From: Archegozetes longisetosus
Lineage: Eukaryota; Arthropoda; Arachnida; Sarcoptiformes; Trhypochthoniidae
DNA: 64,000 nt
Direction of reading: 5' to 3'
NCBI GenBank assembly: GCA_018873245.2
Contig: JAEMBT020000002.1
Location: 1,680,001 to 1,744,000 of the forward strand
Shown: positions 49,430 to 60,915 of the stretch, piece after piece
Layout: every line of letters starts with the position of its first letter
Numbering within the stretch: the first letter of the stretch is position 1
The notes under the pieces: generated by a model
What the model was told of the DNA's origin: nothing
The model's database searches: none
What the model saw: the letters and a program-made list of their open reading frames with translations, nothing else
Program-made: the position numbers and the translations under genes

Positions 49430-50015
49430 CATCCTATACAATTCTAGAATGAATCAATTTCATTATATTTAATTATCAGAGTTATTCTCTCTTAAGTGGT
49501 ACTGGGCAATATGGGCTTAATTAGTTTCCTCATGGGATGTACAATGTTAAAAGTTTCGAGTTGTGGAAACAAATTTTCTTCGAACTCCGAACTTAGCAAA
49601 AGATTTTACATGAAGTATGACTTAATTAGTACTCTGGTTTTGTAAATTAGGACTCAAAACAAGAAATTCGCAGTGTCTCTTTTAACTTGATACTTAGTCA
49701 AAAGAGTAACGTAGTGACGACCAATTCACTTCTGACCCCACAAAATAATACTTTTTATTTGTATTTTTAAATTACTTTTTTACATTTGAATAATAAAACG
49801 AAACTCCAATTTAGCAAAGCGCACTTAGCATGCCAAACAGCTAATCAAACCTAAGTTGACATTACACTGCGCTACTCTTTTGAATAAATATCGAGTCAAC
49901 GAACTGATCCAAATTAGGTCAGTATTGACCGGCACTGCTTGAGAGAGGCTAATACCTCTGATAGTTAAATAAAATGAAATTGATTCATTTCTAGAATTGG
50001 ATAAAGTCTAGTTCA
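49430..50015. mobile_element. long imperfect hairpin element upstream of the biotin-ligase-like gene
   Basis: The segments 49430-49530 and 49900-50015 are inverted copies, sharing CAATTCTAGAATGAATCAAT-like sequence (right arm CAATTCTAGAAATGAATCAA), TTTCATT and TATCAGAG. A second inner pair (GTCAAAAGAGTAACGTAG near 49697 and its inverse near 49880) extends the hairpin. There is no ORF. The right edge is ~95 bp from the TATA box of the next gene. Confidence 0.7.
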
Positions 50016-50111
50016 ACGAAATCTTATCAATATTTCAATATTATAAATACAACAAACACTTCAACTTGTTTAGTAAAAATATCGCAATAACATTTATTTC
50101 TAAAGCGCACA

Positions 50112-50119
50112 TATAAAAG
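50112..50119 (+). promoter_or_regulatory. TATA box of the biotin-ligase-like gene
   Basis: TATAAAAG lies 56 nt before the start codon, which would leave a 5' leader of about 25 nt. Confidence 0.6.
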
Positions 50120-50167
50120 GACGTCTCATAAGATATAGCTTATATAGAGATCTTCCAAACTTTGAAG

Positions 50168-51275
50168 ATGTTCAAAATGTTTATCTTATTATTATGTTAT
50201 TTTTCCTTTCAATGGCAAAACTTTTGCTATGGTATGTTAATCAATATATTTCCTTATGATTAAATAATTGAAATTTTCGACTTTTGAGTTTTCTTTATTT
50301 GAAGCATCTGACTCTAGATTGACTCCGGCTTACTTTGTCACGAGCAGTAAAATTGAACTTGGAAAACATCCTATCGGCAAACATCCGACAACATTTGTTA
50401 TCAATGCTACCGACCCTAAATTGGAAGAAAAAACATGGAATATTTCAGCGAATGCCATCCCAGTAATAATTAATGCTGATATAGATAAAATACCATTCGA
50501 TGTCTCATCATATTTTCAACAATTAAAAACCAGGAAGTTTGGACGTAACTTTATAGTTGGTGACAGAATACCAACAACTATGAACATCGCTCACGACTTT
50601 GGTGACATTTCTGGCTTACTAGTTATAGCCAACGAACAGACTAGAGGTAGAGGTAACCACAATACTTCCTGGCAATCACCAAGAGGAGATCAGATGATAA
50701 CTGTCATTGTCAATTTAAAAAATCAGTCTCAGTCTAATTTACTTGCAGCTCATTGTGTATTATCAATGATGAAGGCTGTCCTAACTTCACCAGGTGGTGA
50801 TTATTCGAAACTACCTATCAAGTTTTCCTGGCCAATTTCGCTTCATTGGTCTACATGGAACAAGAAAATTGGTGGTGTTCTTGTTGAGCAAATCGAAAAT
50901 CGAGAAGGCTGGTATGCTTCTGGCTGTGGTCTTCGAGTTAACAGTGAAATACCGTATTCAGTTTCTAGAATCATTGAAGAGTATAACATTAATCATGGTG
51001 TGAAATTGAAGCAATTGAGCCTGCCCCCACTCATTGCCAGAACAATGAACTATATGGAAGAATACTTAGATTTAATGGAAAACGAACCTGAACAATTCCA
51101 GAAGTTAGTCATGGATAACTGGATGAATTCAGATCAAACAGTTAAGATTGATATAAAAGCTGAAATCAAAGGTATAACTAAAGAAGGACACATGATTTTT
51201 GATGACGATAAAGGCTTTCGTGGTTATTTGAAACCAGATAACGCGCGATTCAATACTGGCATAATTGTTACCTGA
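50168..51275 (+). CDS. secreted biotin-protein-ligase-like protein, probably not catalytic
   Basis: The proposed join is 50168-50231 and 50305-51275 (344 residues). The 73-nt intron runs from GTATGTTAATC to TTTATTTGAAG, and the junction codon G|CA is in phase. Exon 1 encodes a hydrophobic leader (MFKMFILLLCYFSFQWQNFC), a good signal peptide. The rest is the BirA/holocarboxylase-synthetase catalytic fold: YFQQLKTRKFGRNFI with IPTTMNIAHDFG, then GLLVIANEQTRGRGNHNTSW, KFSWPISLHW, KKIGGVLVEQ and a C-terminal SH3-like part ending at IIVT. Functional ligases have GRGGN-like and KWPND motifs; here these read GRGNHNTSW and SWPIS, so residues used for biotinyl-AMP binding are replaced, while KIGGVLVE stays. 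The usual HLCS N-terminal region is absent. A role in ligand binding outside the cell is only a guess. AATAAA lies near 51651. Confidence 0.8.
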
Positions 51276-51869
51276 AACTCACAAGTTAGCACAACTTGAT
51301 TTGCTATCATTCACAATAACTTTCATAAATATAGCATTCCCTATATGTAATAGCACTGATAAAATTGAAAAGAGATTTTGAAATTTTGTCCTATTTCTGA
51401 AAATTCATGACTCCAATTTCTTGTAATTCCGCTTGCTCATTCATTCATTTTCTAGAGTATGAAACTTGCAGTAACTTTGTGTTTAGATATCTTAAAATTT
51501 TATCCATTTAAACACAACGATAGCTTTATTAACTAACAAAACTCCCAAAGTTTTCTTGCTATTATTATTAACTACTTTGAACATAACTTAGTATAATTTT
51601 ATTGATCACAATTAGTTTTTTACCTGTTAAAACAATAAAATTGTTATCAAATAAAGAAAAATTCTACTAAATTGTATAGAGAATTGTTTTGTAAAAATTT
51701 TATAGTAAATTTATATTATCAGTTGTAAATAACAAGATTAAAAATTTATTTTTATCATAATGATATAGTAGAGATAATGAAAGGTAATTGCTTAAAACAC
51801 ATTTAAATGTCAATTTATGCAATACAAATGTTAATTTATTTGATTCGATTTCAACGACAAGTTATTTGA
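51276..51869. other. intergenic, no gene seen
   Basis: AT-rich 3' flank of the biotin-ligase-like gene. Confidence 0.5.
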
Positions 51870-51995
51870 ATCTGCTAGCCACCATGTTCAATGCAATGTA
51901 TTAAGCGATCTATTACTGAACGGCAAGATTTCTTGATAATCTCTTGAGGGATCTTATAGAATTCTTTAATAACGCGTGAACACTAATTAATAAGA
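51870..51995 (-). pseudogene. mariner-like transposase C-terminal fragment
   Basis: The minus strand reads RVIKEFYKIPQEIIKKSCRS then VIDRLIHCIEHGG, the common ending of Tc1/mariner transposases (IPxEIIxKS...RLxxCIxxxGG). Only about 40 codons remain. Confidence 0.6.
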
Positions 51996-52129
51996 CTGAG
52001 TAAACTATTGAATAACTACGCTATTTGTGGGTCAATTCAAACGAACTATAAGTCAAATTGTAGATTAGACGATTTATTGTTTAGCATATTTCTATTCTTT
52101 AAGGTTGTCTTTCAAATAAAATATGGATC

Positions 52130-52800
52130 AATTAAAAAAGATAGTAGAAGAAAAATGTTTGGCACTTTTTATAAAGCAAATAGAGTAAAAGGTAAATTAT
52201 TTACTGTTAATCACTTTAAATTGAACGATATCTACAAAGTACCACATATCGGATTATCAAAAGAGTGGGCAATAGTTTTTCATTAAAAAGGGCTAAAGGT
52301 CAAGAACGAAAAGCCGTAAAAATGCTCAAAAAACAAGATCATAAACTTTACTGAGTTCGTTGGCGGTCGTATTAGTGTTACAAAGACAAAAGTAGCAAAA
52401 AAGTTCAAAATAAGCCAAACATATGTTGTAAAGCTAATCGAATTTTACCGAATCAAGCGATGTCAGCGTAAAACTAGATTTAAAGTCACAGAAAAGTAAA
52501 AGATCTTACAGAAAATCAAATTGAATAAAATGAGACGCATTATAGCTAAGCCTTCAACAAAAGTAAAAATCGTAATCGACGATGGTCTTCACTTTCCGAT
52601 TAATTTTCGACATATTTCCCGATTCAATACAAGAAATGCTCAAAAAATAATAATTTCTATGCTTTTGATATCGAAAATGTCGAACTAAATGTACAAAAAG
52701 CTCAAGAAATTGACCTCATCGATGTATCAAACCAATATGAGAAACATCTTGACAAGATCAAAATTTCTGCCAATCAAGTCGTTCTATCATTGATTGATTG
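52130..52800 (+). pseudogene. mariner/Tc-like transposase relic
   Basis: Plus-strand fragments include a helix-turn-helix start (LFTVNHFKLNDIYK, about 52195-52240), then FVGGRISVTKTKVAKKFKIS (about 52355-52415), YRIKRCQRKTRFKVTEK and KMRRIIAKPSTKVKIVIDDG (about 52528-52590). The last block matches the first catalytic Asp region (DDE) of the family. Stops and shifts break it throughout. It lies opposite to the fragment at 51.9 kb, so the two are separate insertions or an inverted piece. Confidence 0.55.
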
Positions 52801-54095
52801 ATACATTTTAATCTTTTAGTATCTAGTCTTTGATCAGCATTAGTTTAATTTGAAAAATTTATCTTGAAAATTTAAATATTAAATTTTGAAATTAATCCCA
52901 TTAATTAGTGCTCATACGTTGGCTGAAATGGGAATGGGATGGGAATGAAAGCAAAAATTTGAGAATTCTTTTCTCTAATTAACTTTTAATAATCTTCGTT
53001 TGAAAGGGTTCATAGTACCGAGAATACTATTGAGGAATTCCTCATCAAATCTTGATATTTTCGCAGTTAGTATAAAAGATTTTGAAATAAGCATTCTTAA
53101 ATCGATGAAATTCTAGGTATGCATTTCGTTCACTGAATGATCTGCAAAGAAACTTACCATTGTCATTACATATTTAAAAAAAATAAAAACAGTAAATAAT
53201 GCATTTTAGTAGTTGAATTTATTAACTGATTTGAATTTTCGGCTGAATCCGTTGAATAATATTTCAAAAAAGCATTCAACTTCTTGAGAGCTTCTGAAAA
53301 TTTTCAAGACTATTTTTGAACGACTGTATACTGAACAGTTTCAGTTTCAAAATCGAAGTATCCAGTATCTTGAATTGATCAACAAAGTTGCATTAGAATA
53401 TTATTAAAAAAGTTATATGAATTTATTAGATCAACATGTTTTTGAGTCATTAATAATAAGAATTAGCTAAAATTTTATTCAATTAATTGTAATGATTGTC
53501 GTTCTCACTAATTAATTGAAAACCAGAAGTATGCTAAGTAAGTGACTGATATAAAATATTCAAATGGCAATCAATATTCAGATAATAATAGTTTTCTGAT
53601 TATATATTATATTGTATAAGAAGTTTTTAACCTGATAACCGATACTATCGACCAAAAATTGAACACTTTAACTTATTGGAAACCTTATCAATTTAAAAAC
53701 TTTTCATACTATTTAACAAAACGTGTTAGATATTAATAAAAAATTGTCTGTTAAACTTGGGTTATCTTTATACTTATATTTCCTTATTTAATTTGAAAAT
53801 AAGAAAATCTTGATTTGAGAAAATTACTCTCGCACAACTTCTTAGTGTAATATTAGTATTCGAGGCAAGAAATAAAGATAATTTTGATTTTAAATGAATC
53901 AAGTCATTGAAACTTATACTAAAAATTTATAAAATATAATAACAAATATAAATTGTTACTGTATTTTAATTCTAAGAAAGATGATTCAATTTTATTATCT
54001 CGAAGAAAAACAGATGTTGCTGATAAACCATTAAAAGTTGTCTGTTGCTAGAAACTCTTTACTTGCAAGTGAACTATCATTTCTTTATCTTGAAA
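52801..54095. other. intergenic; holds a repeat shared with 61.65 kb
   Basis: No gene was found. A stretch near 53490-53570 (ATGATTGTCGTTCTC, then AGAAGTATGCTAAG) has a diverged direct copy at about 61650-61730. Confidence 0.5.
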
Positions 54096-55154
54096 ATGGT
54101 GTATTTTTGTAAGTTATTAACAATTATTGAATTTTCAGAATTTAATTTTGTTTAAATTTTATACTCACTCTTCATCTATTTCAGCGAAAATAATTTTACT
54201 GGTCTCGTTATTTGGACACAGTTTGTCAGCTGAATGCCCAAAACCGGAATCATTATATCCGTGTAAGTGTGATTCGAATCAGATTAGTTGTGATGGACTT
54301 GAGTTTATAGATTTGAAGCGTATTTTCAGTAAACTAAGTCTAACCCTAACTGATGGACAAAGACATTTCGAAAAATTTGTTCTAAATAACAGAGAGATAC
54401 CTGAACTACTGGAAGATACCTTCGGTAACATAACTTTTGAGGTTATTTTTATCGATCATGCATATAATCTGACACGTATCGAAACGAAAACATTTTCGAA
54501 AATGGAGTCGAAAATTAATCATTTCATTATAAATAAGACTCCTATCGAGAATTCTGTTCCTAAATATGATTTATTTACTGCTTTGAGTTCAATGAACAAC
54601 TTGGTAAACTTGGATATAGAATACACAACACTTAAGGAAATTCCTGACAATGCTTTCCGTCCCATAAATGGTATTCAGAAAAGCTTGAAATTTGTCAAAT
54701 TACCGAATAATGAGATCTCAAGAGTTGGAGAAAATGCGTTTCAAAATCTACCTAACACCAAGTTTATTGATTTGTCTTCAAATAAGTTGCAGAAAATTTC
54801 TGAAAATAGTTTCAAATTTCTGAACAATTCAGAAGAATTGATAGAAATAGATATGTCTACTAATGAACTCAACGGTAATAGTTTTGCAATTAAAAGCTTC
54901 GACAACTTGAAAAGGCCGGCACTACTGACGCTCAACTATAATAATATCACTTATTTAGAGGAAAAAGTATTTTCTAGTTTTTTAATAATAATACTAAGAA
55001 TAGAATAATATTATCGACATTGGATTGCAGTGATTGCCGATCTGTTTGGTTGGTTAAGAATCATAAGTTTGAAGCACAACTTAATGAATTGTTGTGCTCT
55101 GATGACAGCTCTATATTCAATAAAACAAGTTTCCATAAATGTCTATTATTCTAA
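54096..55154 (+). CDS. secreted LRR protein, luciferin-monooxygenase non-catalytic-subunit-like
   Basis: The proposed join is 54096-54108 and 54185-55154. The tiny first exon (MVYF plus one base, donor GTAAGT) splices over a 76-nt intron to give MVYFSKIILLVSLFGHSLSA, a clear signal peptide. An LRR N-cap follows (ECPKPESLYPCKCDSNQISC), then repeats with LxxLxL spacing (NLVNLDIEYTTLKEIPDNAF, TKFIDLSSNKLQKISENSFK), and a C-cap with DCSDCRSVW and later Cys ending HKCLLF. Such proteins in chelicerates resemble the non-catalytic subunit of Oplophorus luciferase; their function outside shrimp is unknown. The frame shifts by one base in a run of six T near 54978: with the missing base the protein is 327 residues, without it the frame ends at 55008 and the C-cap is lost. 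This is a sequencing indel or a recent mutation. Confidence 0.8.
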
Positions 55155-55464
55155 AACCGTAATAAATTGTACTAAAAGTTCAGTCTTTTATTGAATGCTT
55201 AACTAAATACTTTTAACCGTTAAATTTTATTTTCTCATACCCTTTAAATAATGAAATCTGATTAATTTTTATATTTGAAAATAGCAATAATAAGTGGTTT
55301 TATAACCTAGTGATCGCTTTTGATAAAAAAATTTAATTTAACATACATATTTTCTCTTATGCTTACCTTTACCATACAGTTTATCAGATTTCGATTATAA
55401 AGTTTGAAAAAAATAGGTTTAAATGATGAATTTATAAGCTATTCAATAAGATGATGTTTGAAAT

Positions 55465-56353
55465 TAGAGACGTTCGATGGGATTCCGTCACGGGATATAC
55501 CGTCCCATCCCGCGGGACGGGACGGCGTGTAGTTAAAAATTTAAACACGGAATGGGACGGGATGACTGATGATTTTCAGAAATCCCGTACCGTAGAATGG
55601 AACAGAATTTTATGTTCCAGTCTCTCAAGAGTACAAAATTTTCTGAGAAAATACAAGACGTAATTGGTGAACGTCCTAAACAAAATATAGTTATTACAAA
55701 AACAAATCAAGCTTTGACTACAAAGGAAGCATCTTCTCTACTGAAAAATATCAAAAGGGTTTATTAAGCACTAGTATCTATATATTGTATTTAATTCTTT
55801 AGTCATTCGGTATTTTTTAATCTGAGTCTTAGGTTTTAGATTATGAGTATAAGTATTGAACACTACTTTTAAATTGAAAGGGAGTTTAGATTATTAACAT
55901 ATTAGAACTAATACAACTTTTCATATCTTTATTAACTTTTAGCTTGACTTCAATACAGTTTGATATGAATGAAAGTTTGCACTAATAATCGTTTTTATAC
56001 GTAAATCGTTGATACGTTATACTATTATCGTTACTACTTGCAAATGTAATTTAGATCCTGAAAATATTGATTAAATGCTTTTTATTAGATTTAACTTTGA
56101 TAAGAATTGAAAAAATATTGTTTTAACTGCAGTTGAAATCTCACATCTATTTCATTATATAATAAAAAAATTCTGTATCCATCACTGACATTCAATTGTT
56201 ACAATTGATAGTTTCTATAGGAATGAGATGAATGGGATAAAACGGGATGGGACGGCACAAAAGTTAGCCTCTTCGGTACGGAATGGAACGGGATAGAGTT
56301 TCGACGGGACGGAATGGGATGGAACTCGGTTTTCTTTGATCTGTATACCTCTA
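55465..56353. mobile_element. non-autonomous hAT element with GGGACGG-rich subterminal repeats
   Basis: TTTGAAAT occurs exactly on both sides (55457-55464 and 56354-56361), an 8-bp hAT duplication. The ends are TAGAGACGTTCGATGGGA and TAGAGGTATACAGATC (reverse complement). Both subterminal regions are full of GGGACGGGATGG-like units (about 55480-55570 and 56235-56335), inverted relative to each other. The middle is plain AT-rich sequence without transposase. Confidence 0.85.
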
Positions 56354-56361
56354 TTTGAAAT

Positions 56362-57380
56362 GTTGAAAATTTTGAAAATCAGCGATTGACTTGAGTATCA
56401 TTTTAGATAAGTTCAGTAATCTCTAAAAGAATATCTAGTATTTCAAGGGCAGTTACATACATGGCTTAACATAAAAATGTTCCTACAAAAATATCGTCTC
56501 TTAAAAATTTTGTCTATTAATAATGTCTCTATTTTATTAGGATAACATATTTCAATAAAAATTAACAAGAGAACTATCGCTTTGTAATGTTTAGATGGAA
56601 ATTAATTAACATTAACTATCTAAAGAAAATTAAAGAAATAGAAATATTGCCAAAAATTCAAAATAAATTTTAATTCGAAATCGAATGCGATGTTGACTAT
56701 ATAACTAACTAAACCATTTGAATTAATTAAATTTTACCGGGACCAGATGAGAAAAATGTAATATAGTGAATAAGATACCTTTAAATAAGGAATGGCAAAA
56801 ATATAATCGAAATCTTAATTAAAAAGTTGTTTATTTGGCAATACTTTGTCTCCGAACACTATTTACCGCGACATTTTGACACGGAACAACTGATGAGGGA
56901 CTATACGATTCTTGAGAATGAAAATGGTGTCAGCAGCTATTTGAAGCAGATACTACACAATTCAATGATGGCACGATTATATATTGGTTCAATTCTATCC
57001 TAAAAATATTCGCAATGACATTTTGAAAGAAAAAATTCTTGACATTTAATTATGATAATAACTGACTAAATTGAAATTTTATCTCATTTCAATAGATTCA
57101 TAATTTTGTGATTTCTTTTACAAGAATTTTGTTTAGTTGTATAAAATGATTCTAACTCTTAAAAACCAGATATAAATTAAGTTTAGAATTGAGCGTTCAA
57201 TTTGTAATGAAATTGTACTTTAAGGTCGGGTCGAAGGAATTGGAGATTTTGAGAAAAAAACAAGTCATTAAAGATGATTTTTATATAATTTGCTAAATAT
57301 CGGTATTCGATTATCAATAAAACAGTTTTTTATTTTATTATCCAAATTAAAACAAATTATAGACAGATCAAGTAGTAGAG
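56362..57380. other. intergenic, no gene seen
   Basis: AT-rich; no exon or element recognised. Confidence 0.5.
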
Positions 57381-57470
57381 CGGACATAAGTGTTAAGCGG
57401 TTTTTTAAAAAATTGTGATCATAATTTGATGATAGTATATAATTTATCTCCAGGACATGCAGAACATGTT
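57381..57470 (-). pseudogene. duplicated 3' end of the PGRP gene
   Basis: About 90 bp match 58210-58300, the last coding segment of the PGRP, at roughly 80-85 percent by eye. Shared blocks include ATAATTTGATGATAG, AATTTATCTCCAGGACATGC and AAGCGG. Translated, it keeps the CPGDKLY-like region with the second zinc Cys replaced or shifted. Similarity stops abruptly on both sides, so only this piece was copied, or the rest has been lost. Confidence 0.8.
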
Positions 57471-58195
57471 TGTAAGTTTTCATTTGTCTCTTAAGCTTTA
57501 GTAGTAATCATGAAATTGATAAAAACTGCAATTATTATCAGAAAAATGCTCTTATGAAGTGGCATTTAAGCCTCTATCCACAAAGGATTAGTTCAAATGT
57601 GGGATAATGGATACATTTATTACAAACACATTTTTCATGAGAAAAACACAAATGTTCTGTAGAATTATATCTAAACTCCTTTATTTAGCGATTTATGTTC
57701 TTTTATACTTTTATTCGTTAAAAATATTAGAGATCTCGTTGAAAGTGAAAAATATGCAAAATTTAAGCAAGTATTTTATGAATTGATCCGATGAACTCTA
57801 AATTAGTTCATATTTTTGTGATTTATCCATCTCAATTTTCAGAATAGTTGTTTCCACAGAATGCAAAGAATATCAAAAGCAAAAGAATTGAAATTATGTC
57901 ATTATGATCCTGAAACGAGTGCTATTTATTGTACTAGAAGTCAAGCAATTTCATGAAAATAACTTTACATCTAGAGAAGCAGAATTAAAAAAGCAATGAA
58001 ACACTTAAAACAACCTGTCTTGAATATTGCTGCTATTTATGAGCTTAAGGAAAACCTTTTGAGAGCATAACCTTAATTCAACAAATGTAAATAAGTAATA
58101 AATTTAACACATATAAAATCATGTAATTCATAAATCCCCATTTTTAATTTCAATTTAAGTTTTCATCATTAATAATCATGAATTAAAAAAGTCAT

Positions 58196-58876
58196 TCAAA
58201 CTTTAGAACAAACATAAGTACTAAGCGGTCCTTTAACAAAATGTGGCCATAATTTGATGATAGCGTACAATTTATCTCCAGGACATGCAGTACATGACTG
58301 ATCCCTATGTCCGTGTAGTTGATAATCATTTGCAACAAAACCCTTCTCTACTCCGCACTCAATCAAATTTTTAAGCGATTCGATCATATTATTTTTGGGT
58401 TCAACTTTCATGAAATTTCCCATTAGACAAAAAGCGACCGAAACGCTATTCATACCCTTCGTATGAGCGCCTATTTTATCCCAACCGCGAGCGTTATATA
58501 CTTTTCCGTCACCTCCAATTAGGAAATTATATCCGATGTCAGTCCAACCTCGGGTCACGTTATGGAAGTGTTGTATTCCTCTCATTAATTTCGAGCATTC
58601 CTCTTGTGTTTGACACTCTTGTTCTGCGGTATGATGTACGAACACGTGATGCACTGGGGTTACCATTTTCTCCAGTTCTGATGGCAATGCACCCCATTCT
58701 TCACGTGTTACCCAATTCGTGGCATTACACCCTAAATATTTTCGGACATTTCAAGTAATAAGAAATGTTTAGGAGCATTATGTAGTTTCTGATTTAATAC
58801 CGGTTAAAGCTTCTGTATTTGCAACAATTGATGCAATTAATAATAAACTGAGCATTGAGAACTTAAATGAATACAT
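58196..58876 (-). CDS. secreted peptidoglycan-recognition protein with amidase residues
   Basis: The proposed join is 58876-58801 and 58731-58196 (203 residues). The 69-nt intron runs from GTATTAAATC to TATTTAG, with phase 1 on both sides. Exon 1 encodes a signal peptide (MYSFKFSMLSLLLIASIVAN). The mature part begins NATNWVTREEWGA and has VFVHHTAEQ, GWTDIGYNFLIGGDGKVYNA, GWDKIGAHTKGMNS and HGHRDQSCTACPGDKLY. The His of HHTA, the His of GHRD and the Cys of CPG are the zinc ligands, and the Tyr of GYNF is the catalytic one. All are present, so amidase activity is expected rather than recognition only. It would act outside the cell, binding or cleaving bacterial peptidoglycan in defence or gut homeostasis. 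A partial copy of its 3' end lies 0.8 kb downstream. Confidence 0.9.
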
Positions 58877-59298
58877 GTTGATCGCTTCTTTGGAATTGCA
58901 TTTAATTATGAGTTTAATACTTTATCCTCTAAAAGATAGCATTGAAGTTCATGTGAATATTAGTACATTGTTATAAAGATATATTATCGTAGATAAGGTA
59001 TAGTAAAAATACTTTGGAAATAATCTTTGTTTTTAAAGTGAATTGAAGTTGATATCGTGAATCATTATCACATGATAATTTATAATTCATTCTATATATC
59101 GCATAAGAAATTAAAATCGAACAGAGTGATTAGAGGTGCTTATACTCAATTGAAGGTTAATGATTAGTAATTAACTTATATATTTAAGCATAACTGTAAA
59201 TCTTAAGAAAAATCAATTAATATTTAATTAGAACTACATTTGATGTTTTAACGACAAAAGATTTTGTAGTTGAGTATTCTATAGGTGTCACCATATAA

Positions 59299-59471
59299 TA
59301 CTAGACTTAGTCCACAACCCATTTTCCCCCATAAGGATTATACCCCATTGTATATAATTGTAAAATTAAGTGTATTTCCAGTCATTGGCCCTTTACTGAC
59401 ATTGGTCATTTACTTACATTGAGAGGTATATAATCCTTATGGGGAAAATGGGTTATAGACTAAGTCTATTA
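59299..59471. mobile_element. short palindromic MITE
   Basis: The two halves are inverted copies: CTAGACTTAGTC then AACCCATTTTCCCCCATAAG on the left, matched on the right with CTTATGGGGAAAATGGGTTA then GACTAAGTCTA. The loop is about 75 nt. TA lies at both ends. Confidence 0.8.
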
Positions 59472-60129
59472 CAACATCATAATACCTATAGTAAAGAATA
59501 TCAATTATAAAAATAATCAAAAGTTTTCGATAACTATTTTGCTTTAGTCATTTCAATGGAAGTTATAAGACTAATCGAGTATATGAACTAGATAATGATT
59601 TCGAACTTCTAATCAATAAGGCTCATTCATAGGTCAAATGAATGAAGTATAATATATCTAAATTCACTTAAATAATGAACCACTTTGAGATAGCGTTTGA
59701 AAAGAAAATGTCCAAATATTAATTTCGTATTACAACCCCATTTCTGTTAAATTTTGTGAAGAGTTATTAAAAGATAAAAGTTTTACTGATAAACTTTACA
59801 TTCTTTCATCAGTCGATTAAGATACTATTTTTAAAAGGAACTTTCAAATATTTTTATGTAAAACTTAACTATTATTTAGCAAATGATGTCCCGTTATTTT
59901 AGTATGCGCTTTAATAAGGTCGATTACGATGATACTTTCCATGAGAAAAAACAGCAAATACTCTGCTAAATTTATATATGATTTTCTGATTTTTCGGTTC
60001 TAATCCTTTTGATCGTCATTATTGAAGTAAATGTATCAAACAAATTCTTAATAACCAAATTATATTAAACTTTGGCAGGTATTCAAGTGAAATATCGTCT
60101 GGAACTTAAATATTTCTATTTTTAGATAA
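59472..60129. other. intergenic, no gene seen
   Basis: AT-rich; nothing supported. Confidence 0.5.
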
Positions 60130-60480
60130 ACTTTGCCATCACCCATCTCGATCTTCATGTTAATTCTTGTAATAAATTGCAACGGCTGAAAGCAAAGCTA
60201 CTGAGCCATGACTTTTTTATTCAAAAGCGAATAAAATTTAATGCACTGGAACAAAATAATTGCACTGAAAACCACTTCTAATCGGTCAAGTTCCACGTTA
60301 GAGGACGGAAAAGGCACTTTAAGGAATTTAACTTGAATAATATATCAATTCATGTACTACAAGAAAATACTTTCGGTGAAATAAATTTTGATTCAATTCA
60401 GATACAAAATTCAATGAATTTGATATTAATTCTTACAAGTACTTACAGCTGTGAATCTCCACTTCAAACATTTAAATTAC
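60130..60480 (+). pseudogene. LRR pseudogene related to the gene at 54.1 kb
   Basis: The plus strand at about 60312-60420 reads HFKEFNLNNISIHVLQENTF then GEINFDSIQ. This aligns with HFEKFVLNNREIPELLEDTF then GNITFEVI of the intact LRR protein. Upstream, PSPISIF..INCNG (about 60135-60185) matches the N-cap region. Stops and frameshifts separate the pieces, and nothing recognisable follows after about 60480. It is a dead, diverged paralogue 6 kb away. Confidence 0.7.
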
Positions 60481-60915
60481 TATAGGACATCGCTTAAAAA
60501 TTCTGTACAAAATCAATATACACTGTACACTCTGTATGTTCACAGTATGAGTTCAATAGTTAACATCGAAAGTGTTTTAATACTATATTCTTAAATTGAA
60601 GTAATACTAGATAATGCTTCACGTTCATCGAAAAGTCACCAAAAATTCTAACAACTTTGCATTTAAGTCAGAACAAAATAAGCAGAATAGGCAACAATGA
60701 GTTTTGTTATTTGGGTTCAATGAGTGAATTTCAATCGGACACGAATCCTCTTAATGCATTCAATTTCATTGCATCTTCTGAAGAGCAACTAGATTTATAC
60801 TGAAATAAGTGCCTACCAAAAGTTCCAGTTAGAAATCGGGGCTTTCTGTAAATCTAGTCGACCAAAAGAATCACATTTCAGTTATGAGATAAAACCAAAT
60901 AATATAACTTATTTT

